Positions 25,480 to 34,938 of a DNA stretch of 64,000 nt are shown here, piece after piece. Under the pieces are notes generated by a model. It did no database searches, was not told the DNA's origin, and saw only the letters and a program-made list of their open reading frames with translations. Every line of letters begins with the position of its first letter. Position 1 is the first letter of the stretch. The stretch comes from JBPRGH01 sp051418055 (GTDB lineage: Bacteria > Bacteroidota > Bacteroidia > Cytophagales > Cyclobacteriaceae), in contig JBPRGH010000137.1 of assembly GCA_051418055.1 (NCBI GenBank), positions 124,001 through 188,000 on the forward strand, in the 5' to 3' direction. The translations under genes were made by a program, and so were the position numbers.

Positions 25480-28334
25480 TTCTTCTCTCTTAATAATGGG
25501 ATTTTTACGATAAACTGTTTTTCCGTTTGTTCAATTAAAACCTCCCGGGTTGTAAGAAGGCCGAAACGGTGGATGATATTATTCAATCCCATACCCGTTG
25601 AAGGTTCCTGGTAATTGCGGGGTTGGAAGTTATTTTTTACAAGTAAATAATCATTTTCAAAATCTATATATATAGAAAGCGGTTTGTCCCTGGAGATGAT
25701 ATTATGTTTTACAGCATTTTCTACCAGCAACTGCAGTGTCATTGGAGGAATGAAATTCTGCTGCTGGTCCTCAGGGACATTTATATTGATTTTAAAATTT
25801 TGCTTGTACCGTTTCATCTGCAGGAAGTAATAATTGGAGATCATTTCGAGCTCTTCCTTTAGAGGAATAACATTCTGCTCCCTGTATTCCAGTATTTTCC
25901 TATAAAAATCAGATAGCTTTTCCACATACTCCACTGCTGTTTCCTGATCTTCTTCAATTACTGCAATAAGCGTATTAAAGCTATTAAATAAAAAATGAGG
26001 GTTGACCTGGCTCTTTAGGGTCTCAAATTTAAATTCCACCTGTTCTTTCTTTTGCCGCTCTGCTGCTTTTAATTTTTTCTCTCTGGTTTTCACAAAAAGA
26101 AACATAAAACCACCAGCAATAGTGAGCATTAGCAGGTAAAACCAGATCGAGCTGTAGAATGGAGGTGAAATAGTAAATGAATAGATCTGTGGAGTGGCAT
26201 CATCAAAATAACCTGTAGTAGAAGATTTTACTTTAAAAGAATAATCACCAGGTGGTAAATTGGGATAGGTGATGAAATTATTCCTTGAATGCATCCATTC
26301 ACGGTCATAGCCCTCCAGCTTTATCAGATAAGTTACTTTATTAGGATCCAGGTACCAGAATCCGGTATAATCAAAGGAAATGTGATTTTTATCATAAGAT
26401 AATTCCTTTCTCTCCTCATTAACAGGTTTCAGGAACACCTGCATTTCATTGATTTTTGTTTCAGCCAATTTAATATTTTTCGATGGATGGTATTTAATTA
26501 TACCAGATTGAGTACCCAGCCACACGTTACCTTCCAGATCAATGGAATAAGCATTTAAATTAGGATCAATATCATAGATCCCCACCTCTTCACTGTTATA
26601 AAAGATACTGCCGGATGAAGGGTTTAATATATCAATACCACTCCTGCTAACGATCAATATATTATCTTTTGGATCTCCTATTATTGAAGTAATTGAAAGA
26701 TCACGGATATCATTAGAAGGGATGAAAGCTTTAAATCCTTTACCATCATAGCGATATAATCCTGCATTAGATGTGCTTGCCCAAATATCCCCTGAAGCAT
26801 CCTCAGTTATCGAATAGATAATATTACTCTTTAAGCCCTCTGATGATGAGAAGTTCGTAAATTTATTGTCAGCAAGCATGGTAATTCCTTTTCCATCTGT
26901 AGCAAACCATAACCTGCCTTTGGAATCCGAATACACCTGATAAATGTAGTTACTGCTCAATCCGCTTTGCAGGTCATAGTTGGTGAGCTCAAAATCCTGT
27001 CCTTTTAATTCACATCGCGAAACACCACCCAGAGTGGCAAACCAAAGTTCATTATCCCTTCCGGTAATGGATAAAACATTATTATTGATCAATCCATCAG
27101 CTTCTGTGAGCTGTCTCACGGTTTGGTCTTGCTGATTATAACGGTAAACACCTTCATCAAATGTTCCAAACCATATAAATCCGTCTTGATCCTCATACAT
27201 ACTAATAACGTACAGGTTTTTATTCGACAATTTAACTTCCTGCCGGGTAAATACATTTTTGGTGTTATACTCCAATAAAAATAACCCTTCATCTGTACTA
27301 TAGAATAGATTATTTTCGCGGGTACGGAGTATAGCCTGAATGTTTTTAATTGGTTTTCCATCAGCATGACGGATGAAAGTAAAAACAGATGAGGTAATAT
27401 AAAAAGAAGACGATCCGGTTGCTACCCAGATATTACCTTCATTATCTCCTGCCAATTGTGTAATCTTTGACATGCTTTTTTCAGGTGTACCGGCGAGAAT
27501 TTTATTGCCCGAATTTTTATTGACCTTTACTATGCCATTCTTTAGCGTGCCAACGAAAATCTGGTCTTTCATCGGTTTAAAAGAAGTGACGCGCCCGTAG
27601 GTCCACTCATCGGAGATAACTTCTATAGTATCTGATTTAAAGCTATATCGGGAAATACCTTTTGATTCCATGCCTATCCAGATCCCAGAAGAATCAAGAG
27701 CCAGGGCAGTTACAATATTATCCGGCAGCATCCCTGAGGCATCAAGAATATTAATATTTTTTTGAGCATTGCGGTAGTTGCAAATAGCAATACCACGATC
27801 TGTTCCTAGCCATACTTCTCCTTCATGGTCAGCAGTGATGGAATAGATATAATTATCCGGCATTCCATCATCGGTATTAAAATTATATAGCCTGCTGTTT
27901 TTGAAGCAATAAGCACCTTCACCATAAGTTGAAAACCAGATGTCATTATTGCTGTCCTGAGCAAAGCCGGTGACAGGAACCCTGGGGAATCCTTCTTCTG
28001 GCAAAAAAGGAACAAAGCCCTTACCTTTAAATTTTCCAATTTTCCCTGAATTATAGCCAATCCATACTACTCCATTATCATCTTCATAAAGGGCAGAAAT
28101 ATTGTTACTGTCGGAGCTATCCTGAAGGAAATGCCTATAGGCAGACCCATCAAAACGGAATAATCCGTTACTCGTGCCCAGCCAGATGAAGTTATCGGAG
28201 GTTTGGAGAATGACATTGATGCTTTCGTCACGAAACTCTCCGGGTAACTCGTACTGTCTGAAGTGGAGTTCTTGTGAAAGAGCTTCAGTAAATATCAACA
28301 ACAAAGAAAAGATGACGATACCTGTTTGCTTCAT
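25476..28334 (-). CDS. Propeller-type sensor histidine kinase (LytS-like)
   Basis: 952 residues. A signal peptide (MKQTGIVIFSLLLIFTEALS) is followed by a two-component-regulator propeller domain (about 25-640), built of repeated segments such as IWFSTYGEG and VWLGTDRGI. A Y_Y_Y domain (650-740) with YLIKLEGYDREW follows, then one transmembrane helix (about 745-765) and a His_kinase domain with H780 in QVNPHFLFNSFNTL and the ATPase N-box LLVENAVKHNI near 870-880. It therefore senses a periplasmic signal and feeds the LytTR regulator. It is downstream of, and overlaps, a YceI gene (ATGA). Confidence 0.95.
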   Translation of the reverse strand: MKQTGIVIFSLLLIFTEALSQELHFRQYELPGEFRDESINVILQTSDNFIWLGTSNGLFRFDGSAYRHFLQDSSDSNNISALYEDDNGVVWIGYNSGKIGKFKGKGFVPFLPEEGFPRVPVTGFAQDSNNDIWFSTYGEGAYCFKNSRLYNFNTDDGMPDNYIYSITADHEGEVWLGTDRGIAICNYRNAQKNINILDASGMLPDNIVTALALDSSGIWIGMESKGISRYSFKSDTIEVISDEWTYGRVTSFKPMKDQIFVGTLKNGIVKVNKNSGNKILAGTPEKSMSKITQLAGDNEGNIWVATGSSSFYITSSVFTFIRHADGKPIKNIQAILRTRENNLFYSTDEGLFLLEYNTKNVFTRQEVKLSNKNLYVISMYEDQDGFIWFGTFDEGVYRYNQQDQTVRQLTEADGLINNNVLSITGRDNELWFATLGGVSRCELKGQDFELTNYDLQSGLSSNYIYQVYSDSKGRLWFATDGKGITMLADNKFTNFSSSEGLKSNIIYSITEDASGDIWASTSNAGLYRYDGKGFKAFIPSNDIRDLSITSIIGDPKDNILIVSRSGIDILNPSSGSIFYNSEEVGIYDIDPNLNAYSIDLEGNVWLGTQSGIIKYHPSKNIKLAETKINEMQVFLKPVNEERKELSYDKNHISFDYTGFWYLDPNKVTYLIKLEGYDREWMHSRNNFITYPNLPPGDYSFKVKSSTTGYFDDATPQIYSFTISPPFYSSIWFYLLMLTIAGGFMFLFVKTREKKLKAAERQKKEQVEFKFETLKSQVNPHFLFNSFNTLIAVIEEDQETAVEYVEKLSDFYRKILEYREQNVIPLKEELEMISNYYFLQMKRYKQNFKININVPEDQQQNFIPPMTLQLLVENAVKHNIISRDKPLSIYIDFENDYLLVKNNFQPRNYQEPSTGMGLNNIIHRFGLLTTREVLIEQTEKQFIVKIPLLREKK

Positions 28335-28876
28335 TTTTTAGCTGTAGCAGTTATTCTAACAAAGATTTCTTCAGCAATTTTTTGATATACGATTTTCGGG
28401 ATGGTGATATCGTGTTCTCTCAGTAATACAGTAAAATCGGAAGTGATCTGGATTTCACCTCCCTTTACCTGAACGTCTGCTCTGATTATTCGCTCCTGCT
28501 CAACTCCATGGATGGAAAGGATCCCTTTAGCACGGATAGTATATTTTCCTTCTTTATCAGGATCAATATCTTCAATGATCTTGCCTTTAAATGTAGCACG
28601 GGGATATTTATCAGTTTCAAGATAATTTTCGTTAAAATGTTCCTTTTGGAGTGCACTATTGAAACCCTGGAATGAAGATACAGGAATGGAAAAAGCAAAA
28701 TCACTCTTTTCAAAATCAATAAGGCCCCTCAGCTCTTCGGAATTAGATTCAATTAATTCAAGAGGCGCGTCGGATTTGAAAAATACCTTTCCTTTTTCAA
28801 TAGAATATATCCCTTGCTGAGCCAAGCAAGACATAGAAAGAAAGTTAAAAAATAAGAGTATAAATTGAATTCTCAT
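28331..28876 (-). CDS. YceI-like protein, second copy
   Basis: About 181 residues from the ATG at 28876, which gives a signal peptide (MRIQFILLFFNFLSMSCLAQ); an in-frame ATG at 28933 would add 19 hydrophobic residues and is less plausible. The same YceI pattern as the gene at 23395 is seen: EHFNENYLETDKYPRATFKGKI near 80-100, GILSIHGVEQERII near 118, and LLREHDITIPKIV near 155. It starts the transcription unit YceI, sensor kinase, response regulator, with 4-bp overlaps, which suggests that the lipid-binding protein is the sensor's input or target. Confidence 0.85.
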   Translation of the reverse strand: MRIQFILLFFNFLSMSCLAQQGIYSIEKGKVFFKSDAPLELIESNSEELRGLIDFEKSDFAFSIPVSSFQGFNSALQKEHFNENYLETDKYPRATFKGKIIEDIDPDKEGKYTIRAKGILSIHGVEQERIIRADVQVKGGEIQITSDFTVLLREHDITIPKIVYQKIAEEIFVRITATAKK

Positions 28877-29090
28877 TAAAAAATACCACTCAGAAATGAT
28901 AACCAATATCTTAAAGAAATAGGAGAATTTCAAAAATGGAATGATTAAATTATCAAATACAGCATCAATTTTTGAGAAAATGAAAAATGATTAATGGCTA
29001 TTTTGTAAGGGAGCAATAGATCTAAGGCAGGCATATTAAACATAAATTGAGGTGGTATTTCCAAATTTCATACAAATGAACTAACTTCAG

Positions 29091-29099
29091 TATAATTTG
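29091..29099 (+). promoter_or_regulatory. Candidate promoter box of the Mo-hydroxylase operon
   Basis: tataatttg lies 25 bases upstream of the ATG at 29125. The spacing between TA and TTTG is three, not the usual two, so the match to TAnnTTTG is only partial, and no convincing -33 element is visible. Confidence 0.25.
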
Positions 29100-29124
29100 G
29101 GTTTTACTTCAATAAAATATTCTC

Positions 29125-29586
29125 ATGGCAACATATAATCTCAATGTAAACGGCAAAAATGTTTCAGTTGAAGCAGAGCCGGATACCCCTTTACTATGGG
29201 TCCTTCGTGATCACCTGGACCTGGTTGGCACCAAATACGGATGTGGCATTGCTCAATGTGGAGCATGTACGGTCCATTTGAACGGTGAAGCAATAAGAAG
29301 CTGTGTACTGCCTGTTTCAGCTGTTAAAGAAAAAGAAGTTGTCACGATAGAAGGTCTTTCAGAGAACGGTGAACATCCCGTACAGGTGGCATGGAAAGCA
29401 ATTGATGTACCTCAATGTGGCTATTGCCAGGCAGGTCAGATCATGACAGCTGCATCATTCCTTAAATCAAACTCATCACCAAATGATGATGAGATCCGTG
29501 ATGCAATGAATGGCAACATATGCAGGTGCGCCAGCTACAATCGCATTGAAAAAGCAGTAAAAGCAGCAGCTTCCAAATTGAGTTAA
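29125..29586 (+). CDS. iorA: Molybdenum hydroxylase small subunit, 2x[2Fe-2S] (IorA-like)
   Basis: 153 residues. Two [2Fe-2S] clusters are bound: the plant-type ferredoxin cluster by C40, C45, C48 and C60 (GCGIAQCGAC then SC), and the helical-domain cluster by C98, C101, C133 and C135 (CGYC and CRC). It passes electrons from the large subunit. It is the first gene of the operon, with the large subunit 20 bases downstream. The symbol rests on similarity to isoquinoline 1-oxidoreductase-type enzymes; the substrate is unproven. Confidence 0.93.
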   Translation: MATYNLNVNGKNVSVEAEPDTPLLWVLRDHLDLVGTKYGCGIAQCGACTVHLNGEAIRSCVLPVSAVKEKEVVTIEGLSENGEHPVQVAWKAIDVPQCGYCQAGQIMTAASFLKSNSSPNDDEIRDAMNGNICRCASYNRIEKAVKAAASKLS

Positions 29587-29606
29587 AAAGTTATAAAGCC
29601 ACTACA

Positions 29607-31766
29607 ATGAAAACCGCAGAACAATTTTCTAAAAGTAGAAGAAATTTTATTAAAACCTCAATATTATCAAGCGGGGGTATTTTAATTGGTTTCAATTTAT
29701 TCACTTCATGTAAACCAGATGTTGCCCCACCAACGGATATATCTAAACTGAACTTCCAGGACTTCAATGCTTATATAAAAATCGCTAAAAATGGCATTGT
29801 TTCCATCATGTCCCCTAATCCTGAGATCGGACAGGGTGTAAAAACTTCAATGCCTATGCTTATTGCTGAGGAGCTTGGTGTAAAATGGCAAAATGTTGTA
29901 GTAGAGCAGGCACCGCTGGATACGGAAAATTATACCAGACAGGTGGCCGGTGGAAGCCAGTCGATACGGCATGGCTGGGAGGTGTTGCGCCAGACCGGGG
30001 CAACAGCAAGACAGATGTTAATAGAAGCTGCTGCAAAAAAATGGAATGTTGATCCTTCCGAATGTAGTGCCAGTGAAGGTATAATAACACACCCAAATGG
30101 TGAAGAGATAGGCTATGGTGAAGTTGCCGAAGCAGCGGCATTATTAGAGGTGCCTGAAAAATACGAGCTTAAAAAGCCTTCTGAATTTACTATTATAGGT
30201 ACGGATGCCATTAATGTGGATATGGATAAAATCATTACCGGCAAGCCATTATTTGGTCTTGATTATAAGAAAGAAGGCATGGTACACGCTGCAGTTTTAC
30301 GGCCTCCTTCTTTCGGACAGGAGCTGGTTTCTTTTGAGGCTGACGGAGCACGTAATATGCCGGGAGTAATTGATGTGATACAATTCGGTAATAAAGTAGC
30401 CGTCTTAGCGGATAATACATGGAATGCCATAAAAGGCAGAGATAAATTAAAGGCAGAGTGGAAGGGAACTGACCTGGAAAGTACAGAGAAGCATGACGAG
30501 ATCCTGACAGGGCTCCTTAATGGCAATAAATTTGAAACACTAAGAAAAGACGGAGATATTAAGAAAGCTTTTGCAGAGGCCGACAGGGTAGTGGAAAGGA
30601 CCTATGAATCTCCATTCCTGCCACACAACTGCATGGAACCAATGAATTTCTTTGCAGATGTCAAACCTGACAAAGTAGAGCTGGTAGGGCCTATCCAAAC
30701 TCCGGCAGGCACCCGATCACGTGTTGCTGAGCTGCTCGGTGTGGAGGAAAAAACCATTTCTGTAGAGATGACCCGTATGGGAGGTGGTTTTGGAAGAAGG
30801 TTATATGGAGATTTTGCCCTTGAAGCAGCGGAAATTTCCAGCAAAGCTAAAAAGCCTGTAAAGGTAATTTATACGCGAGAGGATGATATGACTGCCGGCA
30901 TTTATCGTCCTGCCATAAAATTCAGGATAACAGCATCTGTAAAAGATGGTAAGATAACCGGGTATAATCTGAAAGAAGCCTCTATTAATTCAAATATGTG
31001 GGGCTCGATGTCCAACTTTTTTCCGGCGGGAGCAATAGAAAACTACCAGGTTGATGTAGCCAAGTACGACAGTAATATCACTACAGGTGCATGGCGTGCC
31101 CCTGTCACCAATTTCCTTGCTTTTGCAGAGCAGGCATTTTTTGATGAGCTTTTTGAAATAATGGAAGTTGACCCTATACAGGCTCGTCTGGACCTTCTGG
31201 AAAAAGTAAAGGGCACTACCGATGAGCGAATTGAATATTCACCGGAGAGGCTTCAGAATGTAATTAAAACAGCTGTAGAAAAGTCAGGCTGGGGAAAACA
31301 ACCGGCAGGGGTGTACCAGGGGTTTTCTGCATACTACTGTCATAATACCCATGTGGCGGAAGTAGCAGATGTTGAGATCGTGGATGAAATGCCCGTGGTA
31401 AAGAAAGTGACCTGTGTTATTGATTGCGGTATCGTTGTCAATCCGACAGGGGCCAGGAACCAGGTAGAAGGAGGGGTAATTGATGGTATCGGCCATGCGA
31501 TGTATGGTGATTTCCAGTTTAGCGAAGGCAGGGGCAATGCTACTAACTTCGACAGGTACCGGTTGATCAGGATGAAGGAAACCCCTATAGTTGAAACAGT
31601 CTTTATAGAAAATGAAATTGCCCCAACAGGTTTGGGTGAACCGGCCCTTCCACCTGCAGGTGCGGCCCTGGCTAATGCAATACATGCTGCTACGGGTAAA
31701 AGGATGATGCGCCAGCCTTTTGAAAAAGAGCTTAAAGATGAGTTGAAGAAAGAAGTGGTTATATGA
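29607..31766 (+). CDS. iorB: Molybdenum hydroxylase large subunit with Tat signal (IorB-like)
   Basis: 719 residues. A twin-arginine signal (SRRNFIKTS, R11-R12, then a hydrophobic stretch ending near an FTSC) implies export of the folded enzyme. The molybdopterin-binding region has GGSQSIRHGWEVLRQTG (about 112-128), TRMGGGFGRRLYGDFALEA (about 390-408) and the catalytic Glu region GLGEPALPPAGAALANAI near 672-690. It would hydroxylate an aldehyde or N-heterocycle in the periplasm. The last bases overlap the XdhC gene by 4 (ATGA). Substrate not readable from sequence. Confidence 0.92.
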   Translation: MKTAEQFSKSRRNFIKTSILSSGGILIGFNLFTSCKPDVAPPTDISKLNFQDFNAYIKIAKNGIVSIMSPNPEIGQGVKTSMPMLIAEELGVKWQNVVVEQAPLDTENYTRQVAGGSQSIRHGWEVLRQTGATARQMLIEAAAKKWNVDPSECSASEGIITHPNGEEIGYGEVAEAAALLEVPEKYELKKPSEFTIIGTDAINVDMDKIITGKPLFGLDYKKEGMVHAAVLRPPSFGQELVSFEADGARNMPGVIDVIQFGNKVAVLADNTWNAIKGRDKLKAEWKGTDLESTEKHDEILTGLLNGNKFETLRKDGDIKKAFAEADRVVERTYESPFLPHNCMEPMNFFADVKPDKVELVGPIQTPAGTRSRVAELLGVEEKTISVEMTRMGGGFGRRLYGDFALEAAEISSKAKKPVKVIYTREDDMTAGIYRPAIKFRITASVKDGKITGYNLKEASINSNMWGSMSNFFPAGAIENYQVDVAKYDSNITTGAWRAPVTNFLAFAEQAFFDELFEIMEVDPIQARLDLLEKVKGTTDERIEYSPERLQNVIKTAVEKSGWGKQPAGVYQGFSAYYCHNTHVAEVADVEIVDEMPVVKKVTCVIDCGIVVNPTGARNQVEGGVIDGIGHAMYGDFQFSEGRGNATNFDRYRLIRMKETPIVETVFIENEIAPTGLGEPALPPAGAALANAIHAATGKRMMRQPFEKELKDELKKEVVI

Positions 31767-32797
31767 CGCATGAGCTTAAATCCATACTCGGAGCTTTTCT
31801 GATCAATAAAACCAAAGGGTTAAAATCCGTTCTGGCCACCGTTGTAAAGCTGGATGGCTCGTCTTACCGAAGGCCGGGCGTCCGGATGCTTATAGCCGAG
31901 AATGGCGAAATGACAGGAGCAGTAAGCGGCGGATGTGTGGAAAAAGAGATTTACCGGAGATCATTAGAAGTATTTCAAACTAATAAACCTCTCCTAATGA
32001 CCTATGACGGGAGATACAGGTTGGGTTGTGAAGGGATTCTGTACATCCTGATTGAGCCTTTTGTCCCTGGTCAGCAATTCATGGATTACTTTGAATTTTT
32101 AATTAATTCAAGGCTCCCCATTAACATAAGCATCTTATTTCCAAATGATCTTGCCGGCGGATCAAATGCAGGTTCTTTCCTCAGGACGGCTGAGGATAAA
32201 CCTATAGGGTTTCGTGAAGAGGGCAATATTGACCTGTATGATAATCAGCTTTCCAGGTTTGACCAAACCTTAAAACCAGCTTTTCGGATAGTTATTTTTG
32301 GTGCCGAGCATGATGCAGTGCAGCTTTCTGATTTTGCCGCTAAAACCGGTTGTGAAGTATATGTGATAGCTTCAGCAAAAGACCCTAAATCTCCAAAGGA
32401 TTTCCCTGGTGCAGATAAGATCATCAACACCGATCCTGCTTCTATGGATGTTTCCATTATCGATGAGCAGACAGCTGTTGTGCTGATGAGCCATAACTAT
32501 ATGACGGACCTGAGCTATTTATTAAAGCTTACAGCCTGCAATCCGGCATATGTAGGGTTATTGGGTCCTGCAAAAAGAAGGGAGAAGCTTTTAAATGAAT
32601 TAATTGAGACCAGGCCAGAAATATCCGATGAACTGCTGGATAAGGTTCACGGACCTGCAGGATTAAATATAGGTGCAGAAACCCCGCAGGAGATCGCTAT
32701 CTCCATAATTTCCGAGATCCTTTCTGTTGTACGTAACACAAAACCTGAAGCTCTGCGCGCTGTCAAGGGCAGTATTCATGAAAGCCTTAAGGTTTAA
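31763..32797 (+). CDS. xdhC: XdhC family protein (Mo-cofactor maturation of the hydroxylase)
   Basis: 344 residues. An N-terminal XdhC_CoxI domain (5-85) has SSYRRPGVRMLIAENGEMTGAVSGGCVEKEI and GCEGILYILIEP. A C-terminal Rossmann-like domain (170-330) has FRIVIFGAEHDAVQLS and LLGPAKRREKLLNEL. XdhC proteins bind molybdenum cofactor, aid sulfuration and insert it into the apo-enzyme. The position directly after the large subunit, with a 4-base overlap, supports that partner. Cytoplasmic. Confidence 0.93.
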   Translation: MTHELKSILGAFLINKTKGLKSVLATVVKLDGSSYRRPGVRMLIAENGEMTGAVSGGCVEKEIYRRSLEVFQTNKPLLMTYDGRYRLGCEGILYILIEPFVPGQQFMDYFEFLINSRLPINISILFPNDLAGGSNAGSFLRTAEDKPIGFREEGNIDLYDNQLSRFDQTLKPAFRIVIFGAEHDAVQLSDFAAKTGCEVYVIASAKDPKSPKDFPGADKIINTDPASMDVSIIDEQTAVVLMSHNYMTDLSYLLKLTACNPAYVGLLGPAKRREKLLNELIETRPEISDELLDKVHGPAGLNIGAETPQEIAISIISEILSVVRNTKPEALRAVKGSIHESLKV

Positions 32798-33373
32798 GTG
32801 AAAACTACTATTTTAATAATGGCTGCCGGTGAATCCAGCCGGATGGGAGACCGGATAAAGCAATTGATCCCCTGGAAGAAAACCAACCTCATCAATAATG
32901 CTATCACTACGGCGGTTAATAGCAAGGCTGATTATGTTAAAGTAGTTCTGGGAGCTTATGCCGCTGAAATAAAGAAATCAATACCTGCTGAGGCAGAAAC
33001 TTTCACCTGTCATAACTGGAAAGAAGGTTTAGGGACAAGCATAGGTTACGGCGTTCAGCAGGCGCTGGAAGATAAGCCGGACAAGATCCTGATCATGCTT
33101 GCGGACCAGCCGTTTATTGACACCGCATTTATCAATAAGTTAATACAAAGAGCAATCAACTCTAACAAATCTGTTATAGCAACCGGCTATAATTCAAAGG
33201 CAGGTGTCCCCGCTGTTTTCGATAAGAAGCTCTTCGCGGAGCTTGTCAATCTTAAAGGAAGCTCTGGCGCCAAAATGATCATTGAAAAGTATAAAGGAGA
33301 GACTGAGATTATTGATAATCCCGATGCCGCAAAGGATATTGATACTGTGGAGGATTATGAGAAGTTATCTTAG
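32798..33373 (+). CDS. mocA: MocA-like molybdenum cofactor nucleotidyltransferase
   Basis: 191 residues. It starts with GTG immediately after the XdhC stop. A GT-A/NTP-transferase fold is shown by ILIMAAGESSRMGDRIKQLIPW (residues 5-26), where the AAG-S-RMG-K-L signature is intact, and by LADQPFI near 100. Family members transfer CMP or GMP to molybdopterin. As last gene of the operon it probably provides the dinucleotide form of the cofactor used by the hydroxylase. Which nucleotide is used cannot be read from the sequence. Confidence 0.85.
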   Translation: MKTTILIMAAGESSRMGDRIKQLIPWKKTNLINNAITTAVNSKADYVKVVLGAYAAEIKKSIPAEAETFTCHNWKEGLGTSIGYGVQQALEDKPDKILIMLADQPFIDTAFINKLIQRAINSNKSVIATGYNSKAGVPAVFDKKLFAELVNLKGSSGAKMIIEKYKGETEIIDNPDAAKDIDTVEDYEKLS

Positions 33374-33600
33374 TCTTTAGTCCTGAGTACATAGTCCTGA
33401 GTTTATTTCAGTTCCAATTTTCCCAATACATCTGCTCTTTCACAATGACGGGGAAAAGACGGAGAATCTTTTGGTTTGCCGTCATTACGAGGAGGCGCTC
33501 AAAGCTTATCTTTTATTCACACATGTTGTGCCGGCGAAGTAATCTTGCTGGTTAATTGACGGGATTACCGCAGCCGCTTATTTGTTGTGCAGTGTTTTAT

Positions 33601-33652
33601 AACCAGTCCCCGTCCCGATAACTATCGCGGACGGGGCCCCGAAAATAGAACC
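33601..33652. repeat. Palindromic gtcccgata/tatcg repeat, inverse orientation
   Basis: accagtccccgtcccgata then ctatcgcggacggggccccgaaaat forms an interrupted palindrome. It matches in reverse the elements at 58189-58319 and 60998-61120, and the related one at about 63598-63645. Confidence 0.75.
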
Positions 33653-33960
33653 ACAAATCGTAGCGCAGCGGAGATTCATGAGCAAGCCCAGCGTGCCTGC
33701 CATGCGGGAGCGAATAAAATGAACTCATTCAAACCACAGAACTAACCCATGAAAAGGTGATGATCTCCTTAGCTCCAACTTCTCTTGTAGCTGCAGTGGA
33801 CCCAGCTTTCTAAAGGGAATGCACCTTCGCACCCCCGTCCCCTAAAGGGGCGAGCCTACGCCGCCTGGAAGTAATACAAAACAAAAATTTATAATAAATT
33901 AGACAAGGGGCGTGAGAATATCCTCTTAAAGAGTAACTCATCATTCTTTAATTAAAATCG

Positions 33961-34106
33961 TAAATCGTAAATCAAGAATTCGTAACTAAAAATGCCGCCC
34001 CCCGATAGCCTACGCTTGAGACCAACCCGATATCGGGGCCGGGTGCTCACTACTCGCCTGCCGCGCTCATAGCCACTCCGGGCTCAAACAGGCCGTTCGC
34101 CCCCTG
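33961..34106 (+). repeat. 146-bp dispersed repeat, copy 1
   Basis: It starts taaatcgtaaatcaagaatt and ends gccgttcgccccctg. A second copy of the same length at 38029-38174 differs at nine positions by my hand count. It is GC-rich in its second half with short inverted words (cgatatcggg). The two copies are in the same orientation, 4.07 kb apart. Confidence 0.9.
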
Positions 34107-34245
34107 TCGGAGAGGCAACATTAAATGATGTTTTTGGGTAATAGCTCCTTATCATCAACCACGTAGTTGTTGGTGAAAACACCAACAACAGTGGGATCCA
34201 TAGTCTTTAGTCCTGAGTCCTGAGTCTCAACAATCCTACTTCATA

Positions 34246-34312
34246 CGTCATTGCGAAGGAGCAGGAATAATAAAGTCGCATTGGAGAAGCTTGGCGCGAC
34301 TGCGGCAATCTG
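34246..34312 (+). repeat. Dispersed repeat, cgtcattgcgaaggagc type
   Basis: The 67-bp element begins cgtcattgcgaaggagcagg and ends ctgcggcaatctg. An inverted copy at 61158-61222 begins gattgccgcagtcgc and ends cgcaatgacg. Related fragments cgtcattacgag(ga/ca) occur near 33480 and 35549. Confidence 0.85.
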
Positions 34313-34449
34313 TCGTTTATGAATACAGAATAATTTAAAAGCCGGGTACTTATTACTCGCCTGCCGCGCTCATGGCCACTTCGGGCTCAGACAGGATCCT
34401 GCCGTTAATTTATTCTTTGGATTTTCAGGCAATGACTTTAATTGCTGCC

Positions 34450-34938
34450 TTACCCTGACAATCCTTTTCCTTTATCCTTATTTTTTTTATTCACTTTTGA
34501 CAACTGTTCCACATCAAGTTTATCTTGTAAACGGTTAGTGGTTTTTTTATTAATAATCAGGTCGTTGTAACTAATGAAATTAATATTAAGATCACCGTAT
34601 TGAGAAATATCTCTTGATTTAAAAGCGCTATCAAAATCAGGGATGCCATCAATTCCAGTCATTACATCAATCTTTACGGGTTCCACACCAAATTGTATTT
34701 CCTTATCCAAAGAAGTAAGATCTTCTGCTGTTATACCCATAGCCCCAAAACCAAAATCATCAAGAACATTCATCATTTTCCGGCCATTGTTTAATTCTGG
34801 CTTAACCCATACATCGAAATCTCCTGTAAAGCGTGGATAGCCATGGTGTGCAACTGAATAGCCGCCTACTACAAGGTATTCAACTTCATTTGCGTTTAAT
34901 AACTCTACAAACTCTTTGAAGTCTTTGTCTAATTCCAT
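34450..34938 (-). CDS. Nucleotidyltransferase-fold protein (DUF6036/AbiEii-like)
   Basis: 162 residues. The N-terminal motif EYLVVGGYSVAHHGYPRFTGDFDVWV (residues 20-45) fits the minimal nucleotidyltransferase pattern GG-x-HG-x-R-T-x-D-x-D, with a third acid in VKIDVMTG near 92. Such domains appear in antitoxin-like and DUF6036 proteins. The C-terminal 40 residues are basic and Lys-rich. No toxin partner gene is adjacent; it lies alone between repeat-rich spacers. An orphan AbiEii-like or antitoxin function is possible. Confidence 0.65.
   Translation of the reverse strand: MELDKDFKEFVELLNANEVEYLVVGGYSVAHHGYPRFTGDFDVWVKPELNNGRKMMNVLDDFGFGAMGITAEDLTSLDKEIQFGVEPVKIDVMTGIDGIPDFDSAFKSRDISQYGDLNINFISYNDLIINKKTTNRLQDKLDVEQLSKVNKKNKDKGKGLSG

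Larger units (their letters stand above)
33374..34449. repeat. 1.1-kb repeat-rich spacer
   Basis: No gene is seen. It contains mosaic pieces of several dispersed families: a palindromic cccgata/tatcg element at 33601-33652, a gccggcgaagtaatct piece near 33531, ccctaaaggg words at 33828-33860, the 146-bp element at 33961-34106, a shorter relative at 34335-34402, and a cgtcattgcgaaggag-type element at 34246-34312. Words like tagtctttagtcctgag occur at both ends. The mix resembles an accumulation site for short non-coding mobile elements. Confidence 0.8.

Noticed and set aside
28876..28933. Longer start for the second YceI gene
   Set aside because: The added residues would place a second hydrophobic stretch ahead of a clean signal peptide that begins at 28876.
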